From Lantana camara (taxonomy: Eukaryota; Streptophyta; Magnoliopsida; Lamiales; Verbenaceae), in the NCBI GenBank assembly GCA_037501455.1, contig CM074855.1, positions 36,923,001 to 36,987,000 on the forward strand: a stretch of DNA of 64,000 nt, given 5' to 3'. Numbering within the stretch: the stretch's first letter is position 1; each line of letters begins with the position of its first letter. Shown piece after piece: positions 54,985 to 64,000 of the stretch. Below the pieces are notes generated by a model. The model had not been told where the DNA came from and ran no database searches. It saw only the letters and a program-made list of their open reading frames with translations. Position numbers and translations under genes: made by a program.

Positions 54985-57103
54985 AGAGCATGAGATGGTG
55001 TATTATGTTACATGCATGTGTGTGTGAACGTGTGTGAGTATATATATTAGTATATGTTGCATGCATGTGAATATATATTTGTTTGTTGTATATAGATATA
55101 TTACTACATTTGTGTGCATGTGTGTACGTGTATGATTGTATATATATATATAATATACTATATGTTATGTATTATGATTTTAAATTTGGGTTTGTTTTGT
55201 TAAGTTTGAATATGTATAGGATATTAATTTACTATATAATATGCTATAAACCTTATCCTAATTTATGAATTCAATTTAATCGAGTGATATGTGTTATAAG
55301 CTTTGATTTAATTTTATGAACTGATTTGTTTATAATATTAACTTGTTATATGATGTGTTATAATTCTTAGTTTGATTTTATGAATTTAATTTAAGATGAG
55401 TTGTATGTGTTACCTTGTATGATATGAACTTGTGATTGAATTTAGATGCTCGTTTTTTATTTATGCTCTCATGTGCTTTTAAGTGACTTAAGTACTCTTC
55501 AATGTGCATGAATGAGTTGGAACTTTGTCTAATTGTTTAATATGTTAATCTCTTGTTTCTTTTATGACTTGAGTGGTATGACAACATGTTAATTTATGTG
55601 TTAATTTGAAAGTATTGAACTTATAAAACCGTTTAATATGAAATACGTGATTTATGAACGTATATGCCTTAAGTGTTGTATTTTATGCATCATATGCATT
55701 CGCCGAGTGTCTATTTGGTACATTTTGAGTCTAAGAGTATCCTTTGTTGTTTCCTTTGATCAGAGTTCGGTCCCGTGCATAACGAGGAGGTCCCGTAGGT
55801 GTTTGTTTGCATCCCTTTTATATCCTTTTTGCTCTACAACGTCAGAAAGGTGAGGTTTTTTTCCTTTTAGCTATTATGACCAACAACCTTACGTGCTTTG
55901 ACGCCCGCATGCGAACTAAATATATTATATGATAGATACGTGTATGATATGTAATTTGAGTGCTCGTCCCATCTTGTTATCAGACTTTGAAAACGCTTTT
56001 ATACGTATATACGCTCTATTTTCGTTGTTCTTTTGAAAAGCTTTGATATGTGTGTGTGTGTGTAAGCGAGATATGCTTCTCGAAAGATAGGCTTTGTGAA
56101 AATTATGCCTTTTGAGTTATGTAATGGGCCCCGGAGAGTGGTATAGTATCTCGGGACGGCCGTGGGGTTTCCGGGCTCTTATATCAACATTTTCCGTGTA
56201 AGACTCTCGCCTAACCTTAGGAGGTTTGAGGAAGGGCGTTTCTCTTGATCCGACGGAGATAACCGCTGAAGGTTTCAAGGACGTGATTAAGCCTTGTCTC
56301 GTGTACATTTTGCTGATAGTTAGCGCTTGCTACCCTCTATCACCCGGAGAAGGATGGTTTATGATTTACATTTTATTTATGTTTATGCCTTTGTATATAA
56401 GAAGTTGGGAAGGAAAACTCGTACTCACCGAGTTAGTGTGATTAGGAATAAATCTATGAAACGAGAATGGACTCTCAAATACGTAAAATTGGTTGTTTTA
56501 ACCTTTGGCCTTAATTTCTTTTAAGTATATATATCTATTATCACGGGAAACTTCGCTTGCAAAAATCATACCCGGTTCATGGATCCTTTTTCGAATTTTG
56601 TTATGTGCTTCGCTCAATACGTATTATGGGTGCGTGTGTTAGCCCCCTCACTACTCATTAGGACTAACCCTCATTGTTGTTTTCTTTTTTCCCCTTTCTT
56701 TGAGTTTCAGGTGCTTTTGGAGATTTGAGCTATGCGGTTGTCTTTAAGTCGTCGGTTGAAGCTAACTCGAGCCACATATATTTTGCTAATTTTACTTATG
56801 CACTTTAAAAATTCTGAAATTATGTATGAACTTTGATACTTAGTTTTGGCCTGGGATTAAGTATCGTACATTTGCCTTGCATATAAATTGTATAAGTTGA
56901 ACGTGAGGTGGATATGATATGATATGATAATTGCTAGCATGTTAAGATTTGAAATTCAACGCTTCTAGACCGCCTAGCTAGGGTGTATATTTTTGTTTGT
57001 CACCCGTTCGCCATCGCTTGGTGTGTGTGCGGAGTTCCCATTTCGTTACACGTGTTGGGCTATGGTGCGGGGGATGTGGTGCCCTTCGCTCCGGGGTGCT
57101 ACA
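54114..57103 (+). repeat. GAG-B 3' LTR (2990 bp, internal deletion)
   Basis: It starts TGTAACATCCCA and ends GGGGTGCTACA. Compared with the 5' LTR it jumps near 54617 from the equivalent of about 44716 to about 45655, losing about 940 bp, including the splice-donor-like site. It has its own GTAAC palindrome cluster (54700-54825), a long (TA)n run (54942-54980) and a short (TG)n run (56049-56063). Confidence 0.9.
54942..54980 (+). repeat. (TA)n microsatellite in the GAG-B 3' LTR
   Basis: About 39 bp of alternating T and A. The homologous position in the 5' LTR (45917-45934) has about 18 bp, so the tract has expanded or contracted since insertion. Confidence 0.95.
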
Positions 57104-57147
57104 GATGTGTTTTCTTTATTTTAGTATTTCTCAAGGACGAGCAATAA

Positions 57148-57164
57148 GTAAGTGTGGGGGAGTT
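57148..57164 (+). other. TAT polypurine tract
   Basis: GTAAGTGTGGGGGAGTT directly precedes the LTR start TGTTGAGTGAAG. A preceding 'ctcaaggacgagc' stretch is typical of this clade just before the PPT. Confidence 0.8.
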
Positions 57165-58700
57165 TGTTGAGTGAAGAATTTGCATGAATTCGAGCGTTAA
57201 ATTGAGTACATTTTATGCCGTTTTAAGATCTTATGTGTGTATTATGCTCCATTTAGGTACTTGTGCGTTGGAGACGAAAGAAATGGCAAAAAGATGCAAA
57301 TATTGGTGAAATTGGCGAATTTTTAAGGGACACCATCGTGCCCCCCTGGAAGAACAAACTGAGACACCGTCGTGTCTCAGTACAGGACTTGATGGATTTT
57401 TGGACAGGATGATGACACGGTCATATCACTTGGCATCAAGAAAGCGAGACACCTTCGTGTCTCAGTACAGAGAGTTGGTTGTGCGAGAGATTGTGATGAC
57501 ACTGTCGTGTCACCCTTGAAGATTAATATGTGACACGGTCGTGTCACTTAATAAAGCATTTTGGCGATTTTTGCTGAACACGACCGTGGTGGGGATTGTG
57601 AAGAAACTAGACACGGTCGTGTCTCGTGTCGGCTGAAGATTTTTTACACCTGATATTTATACGACATTAGGGGTTCGTAAGAGGGATCGACTCTTAAAAC
57701 TTTTGACCTAGCAGAGAGAGTTCGAGACGGAGTTTTACCAAGTTTTTTCGGAGGATTTCGAGAAGATGAGAGGATTGGTTTCTTCAAACAATTTAGTACA
57801 ATTCCGGTTTTATTTATTGCTTTCGTGATCAAACTAATTCCTCAATTTTTAGCTTTGATTCATTTAGACTTTTAGATTCGTTTTCTTAGTTCATGAATGT
57901 TTATGAGTTTGGTTTTGAGAATTTGTTTTGACATGAAGACTTTGATTTGAATTAATGCAATTCCTTTGATTTTCATGAGTTTTGAGTCAATTATGAGTAG
58001 CTAAACCCCTAGGGCTAGGGGAGTGATGATGAATGCATGCTAAGTGTTTGATATTATGCTTGAATGACTTGTGCTAATTGTTAGTTGTGAAAAAATGGTT
58101 TAATTTAATTGCAACGGTCTGACCAACCTTAGCATAATCTAGGATTGTCTAAGTATCGAGAGATTTATGGTAATTGTGATGTTTTCATCACTAGTGGATT
58201 AGGGCTTAAAAAGATTTAACTTTTAATCCATACAACTTGTAAATCTTATTCCATGTCAAGCCGCTATAATTAGATTTGTACTAGTCTTGATCATATGAGT
58301 TTAATTGATTATTGATGATTGTGAGAACAACGTTGAAATTAATTGAACACTCGTTTATACTTTGAAAAAGGGTAATACGAATCTAAGTGACTAGGTTATA
58401 GAAATGCACTTGCCAAACGAGTATTGTATTGAATCATGCATGCATAGTTGTTACTTGCCGGCCTAATTAGTTTATTGAGTTTAATCCACGTGTGTTAAAT
58501 CAGTTAATTTTGTTTTATTCTAGTTAATTGTTCAATTTCATTTTAGTAGTTAAACAACCAACCTGAATCCATCCGGTCTTTAAATTAGAAAGAGGTATTG
58601 AGTGGTGATTGATTTTCCTTCCCTGTGGGTACGATCCTGTAGTGCTACATGTATATTTTCAGTGTACACTTGCACGATTTGTTGACTTAAAATCACAACA
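57165..58700 (+). repeat. TAT 3' LTR (1536 bp)
   Basis: It starts TGTTGAGTGAAG and ends AATCACAACA. The segment near 58615 ('ttccctgtgggtacgatcc') is typical of Tat/Athila LTR ends. It carries a palindrome cluster (57328-57630). The 5' partner LTR is absent from the window, so its age cannot be estimated from LTR divergence. Confidence 0.8.
57328..57630 (+). repeat. Cluster of ACACGGTCGTGT-type palindromes in the TAT LTR
   Basis: About eight variants of GACAC(G/C)GTCGTGTC occur in 300 bp; the clearest are near 57362, 57491, 57531 and 57610. Several are followed by CTCAGTACAG. The same type occurs in the TAT spacer (40761-40860) and, with another centre, in GAG-E and GAG-F. Confidence 0.8.
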
Positions 58701-59151
58701 ACTGACATTCCACTTTAGGATATTTTACCATGGTCGCACGGAACCTTATCACATGAAAGAGCAAGAACCAAAAGGTAGTTTCTCTCTTTCCAGTGTAGAG
58801 GCCGAGTTTCTGGGGATTGAACGAGGGTTGGCCGAAGTCCTATGGCTATGAAAGTTACTTGAGGATCTTCGATTTCCGATGAAAGAGAAGTGTCGATTGT
58901 GGGGTGATAATAAGGCATCCATAAGCATTTTAGAGAATCTGGTTCAGCATGATCGAATGAAGCATATAGAGGTGGACCACCACTTCATTAAGGAGAAACT
59001 CGAGACTGGGATCGTGGCACTTCCGTTTGTATGGTCAGATGTTCAGTTGACAGACATTCTCATTAAGGCCGTAACTGAGAAAGCTTTTTCAGGTGTTTTG
59101 AACAAGTTGAATGCGTGTGACCCTACAGTTCAACTTAAGGGGGAGTGTTAG
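58701..59151 (+). pseudogene. COP4: C-terminal RNase H end of another Ty1/copia pol
   Basis: The frame contains SSVEAEFLGIERGLAEVLWL, then a stop (58849-58851), then CRLWGDNKASISILENLVQHDRMKHIEVDHHFIKEKLETG, the conserved end of copia RNase H (the VQHDRMKHIEVDHHF block; key residues Asp of GDNKAS, His and Asp of HDR and VDHHF). It ends at a TAG (59149-59151) that overlaps the first bases of the LTR (TGTTAG), so pol stops inside the LTR. It starts abruptly at 58701 where the TAT LTR ends, so TAT or a deletion cut it. The family differs from COP1-3. Confidence 0.88.
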
Positions 59152-59494
59152 AGATTACGGCTAATAATTATATGTTGTATGTCTGTTGTATTCTTTTTCA
59201 TTCAGAATTAAATGAAAACAGAAAATATTCATGCATCGTGGTTTTAACTATCATTTTGTTGCGTTTTATTGGATATTCATGTCGGACACTTATTATGTGA
59301 ACAAATATGTTATTTATTTGGTATTTTTCTACAATGACAGGTGTGTAAATTCGAATAATATATCGCATAATTTTGAATTATGTTACACTTTTACCGAATA
59401 AGCTACATTTAATGATCGAATAACATTCATGAATCACGCAGGTAATATATTATTGAAATACGGGAGGAAAAGAAAGCACTCACATTAGCAAATG
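59138..59494 (+). repeat. COP4 polypurine tract and start of its 3' LTR
   Basis: The PPT AAGGGGGAG (59137-59145) precedes TGTTAGAGATTACGG (59146). The LTR is AT-rich and its right end was not identified; a minus-strand copia LTR appears to begin near 59495. Confidence 0.6.
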
Positions 59495-60643
59495 TGTTGA
59501 AAATCGGCTTTCTGGTAGTATCGGATTATCAAATATAATAAATAATCAAATATGCAATATACATAAGATGTATAACATGGATAAGTGATTCGGAACATAA
59601 GTACCAAATCATATTAAAACGTACCAATATAAGTACCAATAACACGTAGATCCCACTTATCAATTGTGACATGAGTTCCTTTAGCCAATGGACCCCACAT
59701 ATTCATTAGGATATTAGTACCATCATTACATAGATTCGTATGAGTACAAGTACCAAAATATCAAAATCAGCATAAATACCAGAGCATATATTAACCATGA
59801 TATAGTTACAACAATTTTGAGGATCTTATGAAGATAATTACCAGTAATGTACCAGAAGCATATTCACATGACAATGAAAATCAGAACAATACTATAAAGT
59901 AAACCGAGAGACTTGTCATTTGTTATGACTGAATCGATGGCAAAAGTCGTATTTCCTTAAAGAAGCATTCGCCCCACTACCGGTGCATTAGGTTGCCGCA
60001 AAGCTCCTTCCAGGATTTGACATTCCAGAGATTTCTGAATCACAGATACACATGATCTTAGGAGAATCTCACTTCGACCACTAAAAAGCTCTTATGAGAG
60101 AGTGTGGTGTCTGGTTGGTACTTCAGAAAACGTGTTATGTGTGTAGAAGTATGTTTTCTTAACTGAACTCACAAGTACCAGTGCATGTGTGTTTCGTACT
60201 AGAGTGTATTTTCAGTGCCAAACCAGAAATCTAACTAGACTTCTAACTTTTCCTAATTCACCACATTTTACATACTTGTCTCTCTATTTCTCTCTCTCTC
60301 TCATTTTCTGATGTCTGGAACTTAGTATTTATAGGGGAGAAGCCATGACACAAGTGAACATTGATTGCCTTGTTTATGGCAGCCCATAAACCTTACAATT
60401 AAGATAGTCATAATGATGAAATAATGTTACAAAAATGTCTTGACCAGATACCAGTCCATTAACATTACTCAATTACTATTTGTAACTGTCTAGAACCAGC
60501 CTTATTTCAAATTCAAATAAATATCCAATAATAAATTGCTTCCAATTTATTCAACATATTATGGATTTTATTCTATGGATTCCTACCAAGGAATTTGGTA
60601 TCCCTCCAAGAATAATTTCATAATATAATGTCAAATTCCAACA
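59495..60643 (-). repeat. COP5: minus-strand copia-type LTR
   Basis: On the minus strand it starts TGTTGGAATTTGAC at 60643, directly after a purine tract (60656-60644, ATTTGTGGGGGAT). A TATA box (60334-60326) and a GA-rich stretch (about 60303-60260) follow. The left border is placed at 59495 (TGTTGAAAATCGG in plus orientation) because it would give a matching inverted end; this is uncertain, since no PBS is visible beyond it. GTACC is repeated at about seven sites between 59601 and 60175. Confidence 0.55.
60326..60334 (-). promoter_or_regulatory. COP5 TATA box
   Basis: CTATAAATA on the minus strand, about 310 bp into the LTR, followed downstream by a GA-rich leader-like stretch. Confidence 0.6.
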
Positions 60644-60736
60644 ATCCCCCACAAATCCATAGTATAAAGGCCATCAGAATTACAACAACATGCTTTCAGT
60701 AGATCGGTACCTTCCGGTTTGAACCGCTACCTTAGT
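60644..60736 (-). other. COP5 polypurine tract and end of internal region
   Basis: The minus-strand PPT ATTTGTGGGGGAT lies at 60656-60644. About 80 bp of upstream internal sequence remain before GAG-F cuts in at 60737. No coding sequence was found. Confidence 0.55.
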
Positions 60737-63700
60737 TGTAACGCCCCCGTTTTTTCAGTTTAAATAATGTGACGTATTTGTTTGTAAATTGCGCGATTCA
60801 ATTATTTAATTATATGATTACTTGTTCATAAACGTTTATATTTGATTCAAAATATAAACTATTTCTATTATAATTTAATTCATTCTATTCTACTTTGATA
60901 TCTAGTGTTAATTTCTCAATTAGGGTTTCATGTTACCTTAACTATTTCAGTAATTTCTTTAATTAATTACAACATGTTATTAGTTTGTTTAATTTATTTA
61001 AAATGGAATTTAAGTTTTAGTAATTCATTTATAACAATATGAATTCGTTCTTGCGCGTGAGTGTTTTACTTGTGCTCCATTCTTATATGTAATGATATCA
61101 GATTGGCGTGAAAATTTAGTATGTCGTATATATGTGAGTTATGAACATGCCTATATGCTCGGTTTATGTTTTCGGATTCATTTGGCGTGTTTATGAATTT
61201 ATTTTGATTGTTGGAACCAAGTCGGGGGCTAACGAGCAATTAGCGCACCCTTGGTTCCGTGCGTGATATCTTGAGCTCGGGAATTCGGATTCGAATTCCG
61301 TCAACTCCGTTGCCTTTGTATCGACAATTCGGAGACAATGGAACAAGCCTCATACCTTTTTGAAATCATTAAGACCTCCGAAATCCAACCGTAACGGACA
61401 ACTCGTGCAAGAAGAGCTCCTTTGGTTGACTAGTCTTCATGGTGGGACCCCATAACACTCCTTAACCTAACCAAACCTTAACCTTGACTCTTGTACCTTG
61501 AGTTAACCCTTTCTCTTCCCCTTAAGCTGCAAAAACCGAACCATATACCTCCATTTCCAGCTGCAACTGATCGAGAGAAGGGAGAAGAGAAGAAGGAGAG
61601 AAAACCCTAGGTCATCCTTTGTGATTTTGAGCTCAAATCACCATTTTTCTTCACCAAATCTTCAAGGTATGAATAATTATGTCTTATCTACTCTATTATA
61701 CTTGATTTCATCTCCTTACAACATGATTTGGGTCAGAATTGGTTAGGGTTTGAATGATGAGATTGGTATGAACTTTTAGGGATTTTTGCTCTTGTGACCT
61801 ATATGTTTGTGTGGCTGAATTTCTTGCTTATATATGATCATATGAACTTGTTTCTTGACCTATTTCTTTTCCAACTGATAGTATATGATGTTATGAGGAT
61901 TTCATCTCTTGCTCCTTTTATGAAATTATGAGATATGGAGCTCCAAACTTGGTGATCAAACTATTTCCCCTGTTTTCGAACTGCTGTGTGAAATTTGGTG
62001 TTGTTGCATGATCATATGGCCTCCATTTCGTGTGAAAATGCATGGAGTTGATGTACACTCATTGTTATGTATGTTAGCATTCATGATTTAAGTATTTGGT
62101 TCCATTTGAAGCCTCAAAACCGAAATACATGGCCTATTCTTATGCATGATCATTGACAGATTTGTTGCTGTTGCCTATGTGAGGTTGTTGGTCATTCTAA
62201 TGTGCTTTAAATGGTGCCATTTTGCATATATATGATGTATATAAGTTGTTTGGTATGTTAGCATGCATTCCCGAAAGTTTCAGATCCAAATTCAAGCCCT
62301 AAGTACTTGATCAAGGCATGATAGAATCATTAGGGCTCATATGTCCGATTGTAGCGACCCAGTTTTATTTCACGGTTTCGATGATCTTAACGTGTGATTT
62401 AGCCTTTGCACTCTAAATGAAAAATGTTCATAACATGCCAAATATGTTTCATATTAAGTTTCAGAGCATTTGGAGTTCATTTGGTATGCCTTTGGATTGA
62501 ATTTGTATGAGTTCAGTTTTGCCGGTAAAATTTTACGGGTAATTAAGTTCTGTACCGTGACACCCCCGTGTCTCATTTACTCATAAGAGTGAGACACGGG
62601 CGTGTCACACTCTCTGGGCAGCTCTGTACTGAGCCACGCCCGTGGCTCAGTTGGGCAAGGGTTGGTGACACCCCCGTGTCACTTCCCATGCGCAGTCTTC
62701 GTTACTTCCTCTTCGGTTTTTGATTTGTTTCCCCTCCTTAATGACTTTATCTCCCTTTATGTTGAACTATGAACTTGTTGTACTATGTGTTAGGAGTATT
62801 TTGGTTTAATTTCGTGGCATTTGGTTGAGTTATAGGTGTGCTTTTGCTTATTGCCGTTTATGTATGTTTATATGTCGTTTATGAATCGCATCACTTATTT
62901 TCTATATCATATGACTTCTTCTTGTTGTCAAACCTTGGATATATGCTATGTTATGTAATATGAAGTATGTGGTAGCATTATGGAAGAGCTTGAACATGTT
63001 TTATGCTCCTATTTGAATTCTTGAAATAAATTGATTGGGAATATGAATTGAATGATAATGAATGACTTGAACATATGAGTTAAATGTCTTCATATCATGC
63101 TTGAGCATTGCCGTGCGTCATATATGGTCCATTTAGGGTCTTGAGTCTCACGAACACGTCTTGTGGTCTTTTGTACAGTTTGTCTCCAGGGTGGAGAGCT
63201 TTTGATCGTTCAGGCACTTGGTGTTCGATCCTTGTTTCTTCACGGTTAAGGTGAGGGTGGTTTTTGTTTTAGCTATGTAACAAACCCTACAACCCTTATG
63301 TGAAAAGCTTTGGCCAAAACCTTATGATTATATATATATATGATTTTCAAATGAAGTTATCGAGTAAATTCTTCTGAATTATACGTACGAGCATATATAA
63401 GCTTAAAAATGGTTTTGTAATGAGGCTATGCTCCAAACCGTGTGTCTTCATGCTAGCTATGGATTTGGATGACACGGAGAGGTACGTACATAGCATATGC
63501 CGAATTACACGGTAAGGTATGATTTCTTATAGTATGTATCATATGTATGTACTGATATGTTTTGGCGAGATTATGCTAAGCTGTTATGTTCACGGGCCCA
63601 GGGACTTAGTATATGTGGCTAACCGAGGAAGCAAGGGCTGACGGGGATCCCATATACTAGTCCCAACCAAACTACGGTGATACCGGCCCTCGCTAGGAGG

Positions 63701-64000
63701 TTTAGCGAGGAATGGGAGCTGCGTGCCCTTGGGGGATTCATGTACCCCCATTGGCCTATGTATTTATCGGTGGTCAGGTCTAGCTAACTTGTCCACCACC
63801 CGGAGGAAGAAGGTTGATATTGATATGATTATGTTTATGAACATGTTATGATATGATTACGCACCGTGCGGGAATGCCGGGATCCGGATCGCCCAAACGA
63901 ATAGGTTTTATGATATGATTTATGGTCTGTGTGTATTATAATATATTGCATGATCGTCTAATCAATATATTATTGATATTTGTCGTACACGGTCGGAGTT
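60737..64000 (+). repeat. GAG-F: start of a long LTR related to the GAG family, running off the window
   Basis: It starts TGTAACGCCCCCG. It shares the layout of the GAG-family LTRs: a 'gagctcgggaattcggattcg' segment near 61270, a splice-donor-like CAAG/GTATGA (GT at 61667-61668), a palindrome cluster (62557-62682), a 'gccgtgcgtc' segment near 63110 and a CCGG-rich patch near 63660-63810. It is clearly a diverged subfamily. At least 3264 bp are present with no gene. Confidence 0.75.

Larger units (their letters stand above)
44216..57103 (+). mobile_element. GAG-B: gag-only long-LTR retrotransposon, with a solo LTR inside its gag
   Basis: Order: 5' LTR 44216-48099, PBS 48108-48119, gag 48314-53415 (split by GAG-E), non-coding tail to 54098, PPT 54099-54113, 3' LTR 54114-57103. 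Without GAG-E it is 8.9 kb. As in GAG-A there is no RT, RNase H or integrase. The 3' LTR is about 0.9 kb shorter than the 5' LTR because of an internal deletion. It is inserted in the TAT spacer with probable duplication GATTT/GATGT. Confidence 0.85.
36101..58700 (+). mobile_element. TAT: Ty3/gypsy Tat/Athila-type element, 5'-truncated, carrying GAG-B
   Basis: Order: end of gag and protease (36101-37210), RT/RNase H (37340-39153), integrase (39175-40447), spacer, Athila-type ORF (41582-42784), second spacer, PPT (57148-57164) and 3' LTR (57165-58700). GAG-B is inserted in the second spacer. Without GAG-B about 9.7 kb remain. The 5' LTR, PBS and start of gag are missing, lost at the junction near 36101. 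Every reading frame is broken. The protein style (LCDLGASVSLMPLS, FIDYRKLNTVTQKDHFPLPF) is that of the Athila/Tat clade. Confidence 0.85.

Overview
The window is a block of plant (angiosperm) genomic DNA made almost entirely of long terminal repeat (LTR) retrotransposons inserted into one another. No host protein gene, tRNA or rRNA gene was found. The evidence for a plant is: initiator-tRNA-Met primer binding sites, Ty1/copia gag-pol proteins of plant type, a Tat/Athila-type Ty3/gypsy pol with an Athila-like ORF downstream of it, AT-rich non-coding DNA, and kilobase-scale nesting. This is typical of heterochromatic or pericentromeric plant DNA. Species is not called. Labels used below: COP1-COP5 are Ty1/copia copies; TAT is the Tat/Athila-type element; GAG-A, B, D, E and F are members of one family with 3-4.4 kb LTRs.

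Left half (1-35067). COP1 (1-2725) is the oldest layer: decayed 3' pol followed by the start of its 3' LTR. GAG-A (2726-35067) sits in that LTR. It has a 3.5 kb LTR, a PBS, a gag gene and a non-coding tail, but no reverse transcriptase or integrase. COP2 (plus strand, 7990-31519, target-site duplication GTTTC) is inserted in the GAG-A tail. COP3 (minus strand, 10238-19484, TSD ACAAG) is inserted in the COP2 leader. A minus-strand solo LTR of the GAG family (GAG-D, 26842-31189, TSD ATTTC) is inserted in the COP2 3' LTR. COP2 gag-pol is one uninterrupted frame with ten premature stops; COP3 has three stops and a lost start codon. This fits the order of insertion.

Middle (35068-36100) is a rearranged junction: a minus-strand GAG-family fragment with its PBS, then an LTR-like fragment cut off at both sides.

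Right half (36101-58700) is TAT: end of gag, protease, RT/RNase H, integrase, a long spacer, an Athila-type ORF, a second spacer with a 22-G run, then the PPT and a 1.5 kb 3' LTR. Its 5' end is missing. GAG-B (44216-57103) is inserted in the second spacer, and a plus-strand solo LTR (GAG-E, 48981-52963, TSD TAAGC) splits the GAG-B gag gene. Beyond TAT lie a copia RNase H end with its PPT and LTR start (COP4), a minus-strand copia LTR with a TATA box (COP5), and the start of another GAG-family-like LTR (GAG-F, 60737 to the window end).

How the parts work together: COP2 and COP3 once encoded all their own functions. The GAG family appears to be non-autonomous: it would make its own Gag but borrow RT, RNase H and integrase. 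The most interesting signals are the gag-only family with a shared vestigial protease box and a possible LTR-borne intron, two kinds of repeated motif in the copia leader, G-box arrays in the copia U3, and ACGG/CGT palindrome clusters shared by unrelated LTRs.
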